Below the pieces are notes generated by a model, which worked only from the letters and a program-made list of their open reading frames with translations, was not told the origin of the DNA and did not search any database. 64,000 nt of DNA from positions 118,509 to 182,508 of the forward strand of contig JAKLKC010000004.1 of the NCBI GenBank assembly GCA_023150875.1. Direction: 5' to 3'. Positions 57,717 through 64,000 of this stretch are shown piece by piece. Every line of letters starts with the position of its first letter. Position 1 is the first letter of the stretch. The DNA is from Myxococcota bacterium (GTDB lineage Bacteria > Myxococcota_A > UBA796 > UBA9615 > JAKLKC01). The position numbers were made by a program, and so were the translations under genes.

Positions 57717-59060
57717 TCAGATCGGCAGCGTGAAGGTGTCGATAGTGGTGCCGGAGAGGTCGTAGGCGGTGAAGACGACCTGGGCGGGGGAGAACTCGGC
57801 GATCACGTAGTGCTCGATGGGGTTGGCGACGGAGCCGAACCAGAGTCCGTCGTCCACGTTCTCGTAGAGGGGGGCCCCGGCGCCGCCGGAGACGAGGTAG
57901 ACCGTGCCCTCGCCGGTGGGGACCTCGGCGCCGTCCCGGATGGGGACCGAGCGCTCGTAGATGTGGTTGTGCCCCGAGAGAACAAGGTCCACGCCGTGGC
58001 GCTCGAAGGTGGGAACCCAGGCGGAGCGGACCGTCTCGTTGGAGCCGTGGGTGGTGCAGGTCGAGTACGCCGGGAAGTGGTGCATCGCCATCTTGAAGGG
58101 CAGGTCGGTGGAGGCGAGGTCCTGGTCCAGGAAGGTGGCCTCCTCGCCGAAGAGGGTGCCCTCGTCCAGGTTCATGTCCGCCAGCGAGGTGACGTGGAGG
58201 GTGCCGTAGTCGATGGAGAACCACAGCTCGCGGCCGGGCAGGGAGAACTGGGCGAAGTAGTTGGCCGCCAGGAACTCGTGGTTGCCCACCGCGGGGACGA
58301 ACGCCTTGCGGGACAGGACGTCGCCGGTGGCGGCGAACCAGGCGTCCCACTCCCCTTGGTCCAGGCCCAGCTCCACCATGTCGCCGCTGAACAGGTAGAA
58401 GTCCGGGGCGTGGGACTCCATCGCCGCCACCAGGGCCCCCCAGGTGGAATAGGCCCCCCGGGAGTCCCCCGCCAGCGCCACTTTGAAGGTGTCGAAGGAG
58501 CCCGGCGCGCCGGGGGTGGTGAAGGAGTAGACGGGGGACCATGCCCCCTCGCCCCCCACGCGGTAGCTGTAGGTGGTGGAGGGCTCCAGGCGTCCGCACA
58601 GGCGGACCTCGTGGACCCGCACGTCGCCGTCCGTACCGGCGTACGTGAAGGTGTAGCCCTCCGCCCCCTCGGCGAGGGCGTCCGCGGCGAGGCCGTCCCC
58701 GAGCCCCCACTGGACCCGGGACGCCCGGGTGTCGAGATCGGTGCGCCACACGAACGAAGCGGAGCGGGAGGGGTCCCGGGATGGCCAGCCGAGGACGACC
58801 TGGAAGGGGGTCGGCGAGGCGCCGTAGACCTCCTCGTGGCGGTCGGCGACCTCGGTGGGCTCCAGCAGCAGGGTGCTCGCGGGCAGCAGGACCTCCTCGG
58901 AGCAGTCCGGCGCCTCCCCCACGGCGTCGTCGTCCCCGGGGGCGGTGTCGTCGTCGGCGACGAAGTCGTCGTCGTCGGCGTAGAAGTCGCAGCCCGGGGC
59001 GGCCGCGGCCAGGCCGGCGAGCAGGGCGAGGGGCAGCGGAGCGGGGCGCGCCAGGGGCAT
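57717..59060 (-). CDS. Purple-acid-phosphatase-like metallophosphoesterase lipoprotein
   Basis: The 447-residue protein has a lipoprotein signal (LLAGLAAAAPGC), then an acidic Asp-rich linker (DFYADDDDFVADDDTAPGDD). A fibronectin-like domain follows (about 80-170). The calcineurin-like phosphoesterase domain has VALAGDSRG, YLFSGDMVELG, VPAVGNHEF, MAMHHFPAYS and LVLSGHNHIYERS, the dinuclear metal motifs. GAGG lies 6 nt before ATG 59060. It is probably exposed on the cell surface or in the periplasm and may release phosphate. It is 20 bases after a porin gene, consistent with joint phosphate use. Confidence 0.92.
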   Translation of the reverse strand: MPLARPAPLPLALLAGLAAAAPGCDFYADDDDFVADDDTAPGDDDAVGEAPDCSEEVLLPASTLLLEPTEVADRHEEVYGASPTPFQVVLGWPSRDPSRSASFVWRTDLDTRASRVQWGLGDGLAADALAEGAEGYTFTYAGTDGDVRVHEVRLCGRLEPSTTYSYRVGGEGAWSPVYSFTTPGAPGSFDTFKVALAGDSRGAYSTWGALVAAMESHAPDFYLFSGDMVELGLDQGEWDAWFAATGDVLSRKAFVPAVGNHEFLAANYFAQFSLPGRELWFSIDYGTLHVTSLADMNLDEGTLFGEEATFLDQDLASTDLPFKMAMHHFPAYSTCTTHGSNETVRSAWVPTFERHGVDLVLSGHNHIYERSVPIRDGAEVPTGEGTVYLVSGGAGAPLYENVDDGLWFGSVANPIEHYVIAEFSPAQVVFTAYDLSGTTIDTFTLPI

Positions 59061-59079
59061 CGTGGACCTCAACCGGCAC

Positions 59080-60252
59080 CTAGATCGCCAGGTGGCCGGC
59101 GATGACGAACTCGTCGTTGTCGTAGGGCTGGTCCTCGAGCTCCTGCCGGACGGTGTAGACCGCCTGGAGCCGGAGGTCGCCCACGGCCTTGAACAGGGGC
59201 AGGCTCCCGTAGTACCCGATCCCGAAGCCGAACGCGCGCTGGGCCTGGTGGGGATCGGTGGCGCCCGCCAGGGGCACGTCGGAGCCGACGGGGACGTAGG
59301 CGTCCGCCTGCTCCGCCCGGAAGAGCAGGGCGAGGTGCTCCTGGGCCCAGGGGACCGCCGGCAGGAACATGCCCATCTGGGCGTACCAGGCGCTCTGGCG
59401 GTAGTCGGTGATCGCCTGGTCCTCGAAGTCCACGACCTTCCACAGGAACTCCCCCTGGAGGGTGAACCAGCGCCAGTGGAGGAACGCCTCGACGTCGTGG
59501 CCCATGGAGGCCTCCTCCTCCCCCGGCTCCCCCTCGACGTTGGCGTGGACGGCGTAGCCCAACGTGAAGGTGGGGCGATGGGGCCCCGCGGGGGCCGGCG
59601 CCATCAGCTCCGACGCCCGGCCCGGCGCTCCGAGGGGGCTGACCGCCACCCGCCCCACCCAGAGCATCTTGCGGTTCACGTTGGAGATCCGGTTCGAGCC
59701 CTCGCCGTTGAAGGCCCCCAGGGCGTACTCGACGTGCCTCTTCCCGAAGGAGCCGGCGACCTGGGCCCCGATCTCGTAGTCCGGGACCAGTTGGGAGAGC
59801 ATCGCCCGCTCGGGGAAGAGGATCGCCCGGTCGCTGGTCAGGACCGTCCGGCTGGTGGCGGCCTTGAACTGCCCTCCCCGCAGGTGGACCCAGGGCCCGA
59901 GGCCCACCTCGACGTACCCATCCTTCAGTTTCGGCTCGGGCATCAGCTCCACCGACATCGCCGGGGAGATCGTGAGGTCCACGCCCGGCCGCAGCTCCTT
60001 CTTCAGCGTGGCGCCGAGCTCGAAGCGCACCCGCTTCACCTCGAAGCCCAGTTCCCCCGCGGAGCCGACGGCCTCGTCCTCGGGCACGAGGGTGAAGCGG
60101 GGCTGGAGGAAGCCGCCCAGCCTCACCCCCAGGTGGTCGAAGCCCCCCTTCGCGGCGTCCACCGACACGATCTCGGCGCCCGACACCTCTCCGGGGCCGA
60201 GGTGTGACGCCGCCGCGACGGCGAGGGCGAGGGCCAGGGGCGTTCGGGTCAC
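59080..60252 (-). CDS. Outer-membrane porin, phosphate-selective (OprO/P-like)
   Basis: The 390-residue protein starts at a GTG (VTRTPLALALAVAAA) with GGAG 6 nt upstream, followed by a signal peptide. The mature part has alternating beta-strand pattern with aromatic belts and an N-terminal LGVRLGGFLQPRFTL, VKRVRFELGATLKK and HLRGGQFKAATSRT, similar to the phosphate-selective porin O/P family. It ends in an aliphatic terminal strand (FVIAGHLAI). It shares strand and spacing with the phosphoesterase gene downstream. Substrate choice is inferred from family and context. Confidence 0.8.
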   Translation of the reverse strand: MTRTPLALALAVAAASHLGPGEVSGAEIVSVDAAKGGFDHLGVRLGGFLQPRFTLVPEDEAVGSAGELGFEVKRVRFELGATLKKELRPGVDLTISPAMSVELMPEPKLKDGYVEVGLGPWVHLRGGQFKAATSRTVLTSDRAILFPERAMLSQLVPDYEIGAQVAGSFGKRHVEYALGAFNGEGSNRISNVNRKMLWVGRVAVSPLGAPGRASELMAPAPAGPHRPTFTLGYAVHANVEGEPGEEEASMGHDVEAFLHWRWFTLQGEFLWKVVDFEDQAITDYRQSAWYAQMGMFLPAVPWAQEHLALLFRAEQADAYVPVGSDVPLAGATDPHQAQRAFGFGIGYYGSLPLFKAVGDLRLQAVYTVRQELEDQPYDNDEFVIAGHLAI

Positions 60253-60412
60253 GGCGACTCCGGAGAGGGGGCGGGGCGGTCCGCTGGGACCGGCGCGATG
60301 ATCCCGACGCACGGTGACGATCCGGTGACGACGGGGCGAACTCTCGGCGCCTCCGCCCCTCCCGAGGCCCCCGCGGCCCTCCGCCAGCGCGCGGGCGCGC
60401 GAACCCGTGGTT

Positions 60413-60441
60413 TCGACAAGGCGGTCGCGTTGCTATATAAC
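60413..60441 (+). promoter_or_regulatory. lipA operon promoter
   Basis: TCGACA (60413-60418) and TATAAC (60436-60441) are separated by 17 nt in an A/T-rich patch (CTATATAA). The leader before the lipA GTG is about 70 bases. It is divergent from the porin gene. Confidence 0.65.
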
Positions 60442-60516
60442 CGCCGCCGTCCGTCGGACGGAGAGGATCCCCGCGCCCCCAGCCTCCGCGGCGGGAGGGG
60501 CCTCGCCGGAGGGACC

Positions 60517-61464
60517 GTGCAGCCAGGGGAAACCCGCGAACGCAAGCCCGAGTGGCTGAAGATCCGCCCCCCCCAGGGGGAGCGCTACGCCTGGATCAAG
60601 GCGCGGCGCCGGTCCCAGGGTCTCTCGACGGTGTGCGAAGAGGCACAGTGCCCCAACGTCGCCGAGTGCTGGGGCGCGGGCACGGCGACGTTCATGGTGA
60701 TGGGGGACACCTGCACCCGGGGCTGCCGCTTCTGCGCGGTGCGCTCGGCGAAGGTGGGGCGCCCCCTGGACCCCGAGGAGCCCGCCCGCCTCGCGGACAC
60801 CATCGGGGCCATGGGCCTGGAGTACGTCGTCGTCACCAGCGTCGACCGCGACGACCTGCCCGACCAGGGGGCGGGCCACTTCGCCGCCTGCGTCCGGGCC
60901 ATCAAGGCCCGGGACCCCCGGATCCTGGTGGAGATCCTGGTCCCCGACTTCCGGGGCGAGTCGGCCTGCCTGGAGGCGGTGGCGGCCTCGGGCGCCGAGG
61001 TCGTCGCCCACAACCTGGAGACCACCGAGGCCCTCACCCCCGCGGTGCGGGACCGGCGATGCGGCTACCGGCAGTCCCTGGACGTGCTGCGGCGGATCAA
61101 GCTCCTGAGCCCCCACGTCTTCACCAAGAGCTCGCTGATGATCGGCCTCGGGGAGCCCGAGGGGGACGTGATCCGGGCCATGGAGGACCTGCGGGGGGCG
61201 GGCTGCGACCTGCTGACCGTCGGCCAGTACCTCCGGCCCTCCCCCTGGCACGCCGAGGTGGTGGAGTACGTCCACCCCGACGTGTTCCGGCGCTACCAGG
61301 AGCGGGGCGAGGGGATGGGGTTCCGCTACGTCGCCTCGGGCCCCCTGGTGCGGAGCTCCTACCGGGCCGGGGAGTTCTTCGTGAAGGGGCTGCTGCGGGG
61401 CGGGGCCTCGGGGGCGCCGGACCGCGTCGCCAGCGGACCGCCCTCCCCCGGGGAGGGGGCGTGA
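60517..61464 (+). CDS. lipA: Lipoyl synthase
   Basis: LipA inserts two sulfurs into octanoyl groups on carrier domains, using radical SAM chemistry. The 315-residue protein has the auxiliary cluster cysteines Cys40, Cys45 and Cys51 (STVCEEAQCPNVAECW) and the radical SAM cluster Cys66, Cys70 and Cys73 (DTCTRGCRFC). The C-terminal RSSY serine ligand is in GPLVRSSYRAGEFF. GTG 60517 is chosen because GGAGG lies close upstream and this gives the normal length. It is the first gene of the operon with a 2-oxoacid dehydrogenase; LipA modifies the E2 made there. lipB is not seen. Confidence 0.97.
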   Translation: MQPGETRERKPEWLKIRPPQGERYAWIKARRRSQGLSTVCEEAQCPNVAECWGAGTATFMVMGDTCTRGCRFCAVRSAKVGRPLDPEEPARLADTIGAMGLEYVVVTSVDRDDLPDQGAGHFAACVRAIKARDPRILVEILVPDFRGESACLEAVAASGAEVVAHNLETTEALTPAVRDRRCGYRQSLDVLRRIKLLSPHVFTKSSLMIGLGEPEGDVIRAMEDLRGAGCDLLTVGQYLRPSPWHAEVVEYVHPDVFRRYQERGEGMGFRYVASGPLVRSSYRAGEFFVKGLLRGGASGAPDRVASGPPSPGEGA

Positions 61465-61466
61465 CC

Positions 61467-62393
61467 ATGACTTCGCACCTCTTGCGGGTGCTCTCCGACG
61501 ACGGCACGGCGGTGTCCGGGGCGGAGGCCCTCCCTCCCCTGGAGCGGGTCCTGGCCCTGCGGTCCCTCGCCCTGCTCGCCGGGGCCACCGACGCCTGGCT
61601 GGCCTCCATGCACTCCCAGGGGCGGATCGGCTTCCACGTCCCCGCGGGGGGGAGCGGGCCGGCCCTGGCCGCGGCGGGGGCCTCCCTGGCGCCCGGGGAC
61701 TGGCTGGTGGCGGGGGCCCGGGAGTGGCCCTGCCTGCTGGGCCGGGGGGTGACCCCCGAGGAGCTGTTCCACCAGGCGCGGGGGGATGCCCGGGACCCCC
61801 AGCTCGGCCACGCCAGCCCGCTGCACCTCGGGGATCACGAGCGGGGGATCCTGCCCTGCGGCGGCCCGGTGGGGGCGAGGATCCCCCAGGCGTCGGGGAT
61901 CGCCCACGCCATCCGGATCCGGGGGGCGGGGCAGGCGGTCCTGTGTGCCTTCGGCGAGGCCACCACGGACGAGAACGACTTCCACGTCGGACTGAACTTC
62001 GCGGGGGTGTTCCGGACGCCGGTGGTGTTCCTGGTCCACGTCCCCGCCGAGGGGGGCCCCTTCCGGACCACCGCGACGGTGGCCGAGAAGGGGGATGCCT
62101 ACGGGATCCCCGGGGCCCGGGTGGACGGCGACGACGTGCTGGCGGTGGCCGCGGAGGTGGCCCGGCACCTGGACCGGGCCCGGAGCGGCGGCGGGCCCTC
62201 GCTGCTGGAGGTGGTGGTGACCGGGGGCGACGCCGCGCCCCGGCTCGACCGCTACGCCCGGGCGGCGGGGGGAGGCCCCCTGCCGGGGCCCGAGGTCTTC
62301 GAGAGCCGGGTGAGGGCGGCGTGGGCGGCGGCGGAGGAGGCTCCCCCTCCCTCCCCCGAGACCCTGCTCCGCGGGGTGTGGGCGGCGGGCTGA
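61467..62393 (+). CDS. 2-oxoacid dehydrogenase E1 alpha-like subunit, altered TPP motif
   Basis: The 308-residue protein aligns with E1alpha of pyruvate or branched-chain 2-oxoacid dehydrogenases: QGRIGFHVPAGGSGPALA, SLAPGDWLVAGAREWPCLLG and LNFAGVFRTPVVFLVHV. The region equivalent to the Mg-TPP motif GDG..N reads GEATTDENDFHVGLNF (163-178): the aspartate is Glu and the next Gly is Ala. The protein is also short for the family. It may use TPP with altered binding or be a divergent partner of E1beta. It starts 3 bases after the lipA stop (a GTG at 61461 would overlap it). Confidence 0.8.
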   Translation: MTSHLLRVLSDDGTAVSGAEALPPLERVLALRSLALLAGATDAWLASMHSQGRIGFHVPAGGSGPALAAAGASLAPGDWLVAGAREWPCLLGRGVTPEELFHQARGDARDPQLGHASPLHLGDHERGILPCGGPVGARIPQASGIAHAIRIRGAGQAVLCAFGEATTDENDFHVGLNFAGVFRTPVVFLVHVPAEGGPFRTTATVAEKGDAYGIPGARVDGDDVLAVAAEVARHLDRARSGGGPSLLEVVVTGGDAAPRLDRYARAAGGGPLPGPEVFESRVRAAWAAAEEAPPPSPETLLRGVWAAG

Positions 62394-62450
62394 CGGAGGG
62401 CCGGCGCTCCCCCGAGCGGCGGCCGGCGGAAAGGCGAGGAAGGCGGAGCG

Positions 62451-63425
62451 ATGTCGGTGATGAACATCATCCAGGCCGTCCACTCGGCCCTGGACAGCGA
62501 GCTGGCCCGGGACCCCGACGTGGTGGTCTTCGGCGAGGACGTCGGGCGGTTCGGCGGCGTCTTCCGGGCCACCGACGGCCTCCAGGCGAAGTACGGCGAG
62601 GACCGGGTCTTCGACACCCCCCTCAGCGAGGCGGGGATCGTGGGCACCGCCATCGGCATGGCCGCCTACGGCATGCGCCCGGTCCCCGAGATCCAGTTCG
62701 CCGACTTCATCTACCCCGCCTTCGACCAGATCGTGAACGAGATGGCCAAGATGCGCTACCGCTCCGGCGGGCGGATCGGCCAGCCCGTCACCATCCGCAC
62801 CCCCGTGGGGGGCGGGATCCGCGGCGGCCACTACCACAGCCAGAGCCCCGAAGCGTACTTCGCCCACACGCCGGGCCTGAAGGTGGTCTGCCCGAGCAAC
62901 CCCTACGACGCCAAGGGCCTGCTGATCTCCGCCATCCGCGACGACGATCCCGTGCTCTTCCTGGAGCCCAAGAGGGTCTACCGCGCCGCCCGCGGGGAGG
63001 TGCCCGACGAGCCCTACACCCTGCCCCTGGGCAAGGCGGCGAGGGTGGCCGAGGGGGAGCACGTCACCGTCCTGACCTACGGCGCCACCGTCCACGAGGC
63101 CCTGAAGGCGGCGGAGATCGCCCGCGGGGAGGGCCTGGCCCTGGACGTGCTGGACCTGCGCTCCCTGGTGCCCCTCGACGAGGAGGCGATCCTGGAGTCG
63201 GTGGCCCGCACCGGCCGGGTGGTGATCGTCCACGAGGCGCCCCGCAACTGCGGCTTCGGCGCCGAGCTGGCGGCCCGGATCGCCGAGAAGGCGCTCCTCC
63301 ACCTGGAGTGCCCCATCGAGCGGGTCGCCGGCTTCGACACCCCCTTCCCCTACACCCTCGAGATGGACTACCTGCCCGACGCGAAGAGGATCGTCGCCGC
63401 GGCGCGGCGGGCCTTCTCTTACTGA
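62451..63425 (+). CDS. 2-oxoacid dehydrogenase E1 beta subunit
   Basis: The 324-residue protein is a standard E1beta (BkdA2/PdhB type): VVVFGEDVGRFGGVFRAT, DTPLSEAGIVGTAIGMA, EIQFADFIYPAFDQIVNE, RTPVGGGIRGGHYHSQSPEA and the C-terminal DLRSLVPLDEE. It supplies the glutamate that activates TPP and forms the alpha2beta2 E1. The HYHSQSPE segment resembles branched-chain and acetoin/pyruvate types; substrate cannot be fixed from sequence alone. It precedes the E2 gene by 54 bases. Confidence 0.95.
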   Translation: MSVMNIIQAVHSALDSELARDPDVVVFGEDVGRFGGVFRATDGLQAKYGEDRVFDTPLSEAGIVGTAIGMAAYGMRPVPEIQFADFIYPAFDQIVNEMAKMRYRSGGRIGQPVTIRTPVGGGIRGGHYHSQSPEAYFAHTPGLKVVCPSNPYDAKGLLISAIRDDDPVLFLEPKRVYRAARGEVPDEPYTLPLGKAARVAEGEHVTVLTYGATVHEALKAAEIARGEGLALDVLDLRSLVPLDEEAILESVARTGRVVIVHEAPRNCGFGAELAARIAEKALLHLECPIERVAGFDTPFPYTLEMDYLPDAKRIVAAARRAFSY

Positions 63426-63479
63426 ACGGGCGTTCCCGTCGATCCCGCGGCCCCGGCCCGGCCGCAGCGGAGTGGACCA

Positions 63480-64000
63480 TGGCGTTCGAGTTCCGGCTCC
63501 CCGACATCGGCGAAGGGGTCGTCGAGGGCGAGATCGTGAGGTGGCTGGTGTCGCCGGGCGACGCCGTCCGCGAGGACCAGCCCATCGTCGAGGTGATGAC
63601 CGACAAGGCGACGGTGGAGATCTCCAGCCCCCGGGCCGGGAAGGTGCTGACGGCGGCGGGGGGGCCCGGGGACATCGTGAAGGTCCACTCGGTGATCCTG
63701 ACCCTGGACACCGAAGGCGGCGAGGAGATCCCCGAGCCGGCGCCGGTGGCCGCCCCCGCCGCCGGGGCCGCCGCCCCTCCCGCCCGCGCTGCCGCCGCCG
63801 CTCCGGCCCCCCGCCCCGCCGCTCCCTCTGCCGGGGCCCCGCCCCGCCCCTCGGGGAAGGTCCTCGCCACCCCCGCCACCCGGCACCTCGCCCGGGAGCT
63901 GGGGGTCGACATCGGCAGGGCGACGGGCACCGGGGACGGCGGCCGGGTGACCAAGGACGACGTGCGCGCCCTCCAGGCGGGTGGAGGGGGGACCGGCGAG
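63480..64000 (+). CDS. 2-oxoacid dehydrogenase E2 (lipoyl acyltransferase), partial
   Basis: The first 173 residues are present. A lipoyl domain (1-78) carries the lipoylated Lys43 in EVMTDKATVEISSP. An Ala/Pro-rich hinge follows (about 85-123), then a peripheral-subunit-binding domain (about 125-168: KVLATPATRHLARELG, GRVTKDDVRAL). The catalytic acyltransferase domain lies beyond the window. MTDKA is typical of branched-chain type E2. LipA from the same operon would supply the cofactor. Confidence 0.95.

Overview
The window is very GC-rich bacterial chromosome (third codon positions almost all G/C) built around a replication origin. Gene content points to a proteobacterial or deltaproteobacterial/Myxococcota-like lineage: a complete iscSUA-hscBA-fdx-iscX operon, myxobacterial-style parS sites (GTTCCACGTGGAAC) beside parA-parB-bactofilin, a eukaryotic-like Ser/Thr kinase with a membrane anchor, paired ArsA-like ATPases and many lipoproteins. 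This placement is an inference from gene content. No rRNA, tRNA, CRISPR array or insertion sequence was seen.

Origin and strand layout: dnaA, dnaN, recF and gyrB run leftwards from about 27.9 kb. The rpmH-rnpA-yidD-yidC-jag-rsmG-parA-parB-bactofilin series runs rightwards from 28.27 kb. Most genes left of 27.9 kb are on the minus strand and those from 28.3 to 38.3 kb are on the plus strand, as expected if replication forks leave from here. The dnaA-dnaN gap (26286-26592) carries degenerate DnaA-box-like TCCACA cores and is the best oriC candidate. Two parS sites lie just upstream of parA, one of them over the rsmG start.

Left arm (1-21 kb): a tightly packed minus operon ending in an rlmI-like methyltransferase; a plus pair (RluA-family pseudouridine synthase and LON-domain protein) that diverges from it; a split F0 operon (atpI-atpB-atpE, F1 genes not present); gyrA-TPR lipoprotein-hemL; two ArsA/Get3-like ATPases; copZ-copA copper export; a Ser/Thr kinase; fabH. 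Five consecutive perfect hairpins lie between fabH and gyrB.

Right arm (34-51 kb): an alkaline-phosphatase-superfamily membrane enzyme, L33 and L28, a superoxide dismutase, an ErpA-like carrier, a pteridine-reductase-like SDR and an isoaspartyl peptidase. Then comes the ISC operon, transcribed leftwards from a promoter covered by an IscR-type operator. Adenosine deaminase, a Rieske protein, a deacetylase-like protein and endonuclease III follow.

Accessory block (50.5-57.6 kb): a lipoprotein of different composition; a translationally coupled five-gene cluster (alpha/beta hydrolase, TPR membrane protein, radical SAM/SPASM enzyme with a hydrophobic N-terminal segment, two small membrane proteins); then two toxin-antitoxin modules (MazF type and VapBC).

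Right end (57.7-64 kb): a purple-acid-phosphatase-like lipoprotein and a porin (both minus), then lipA with a 2-oxoacid dehydrogenase operon (E1alpha with an altered TPP motif, E1beta, and E2 cut off by the window end).

Recognisable sigma70-type promoters recur with a 17-18 nt spacer and often a TATCCT -10 box. Several of them overlap upstream stop codons.
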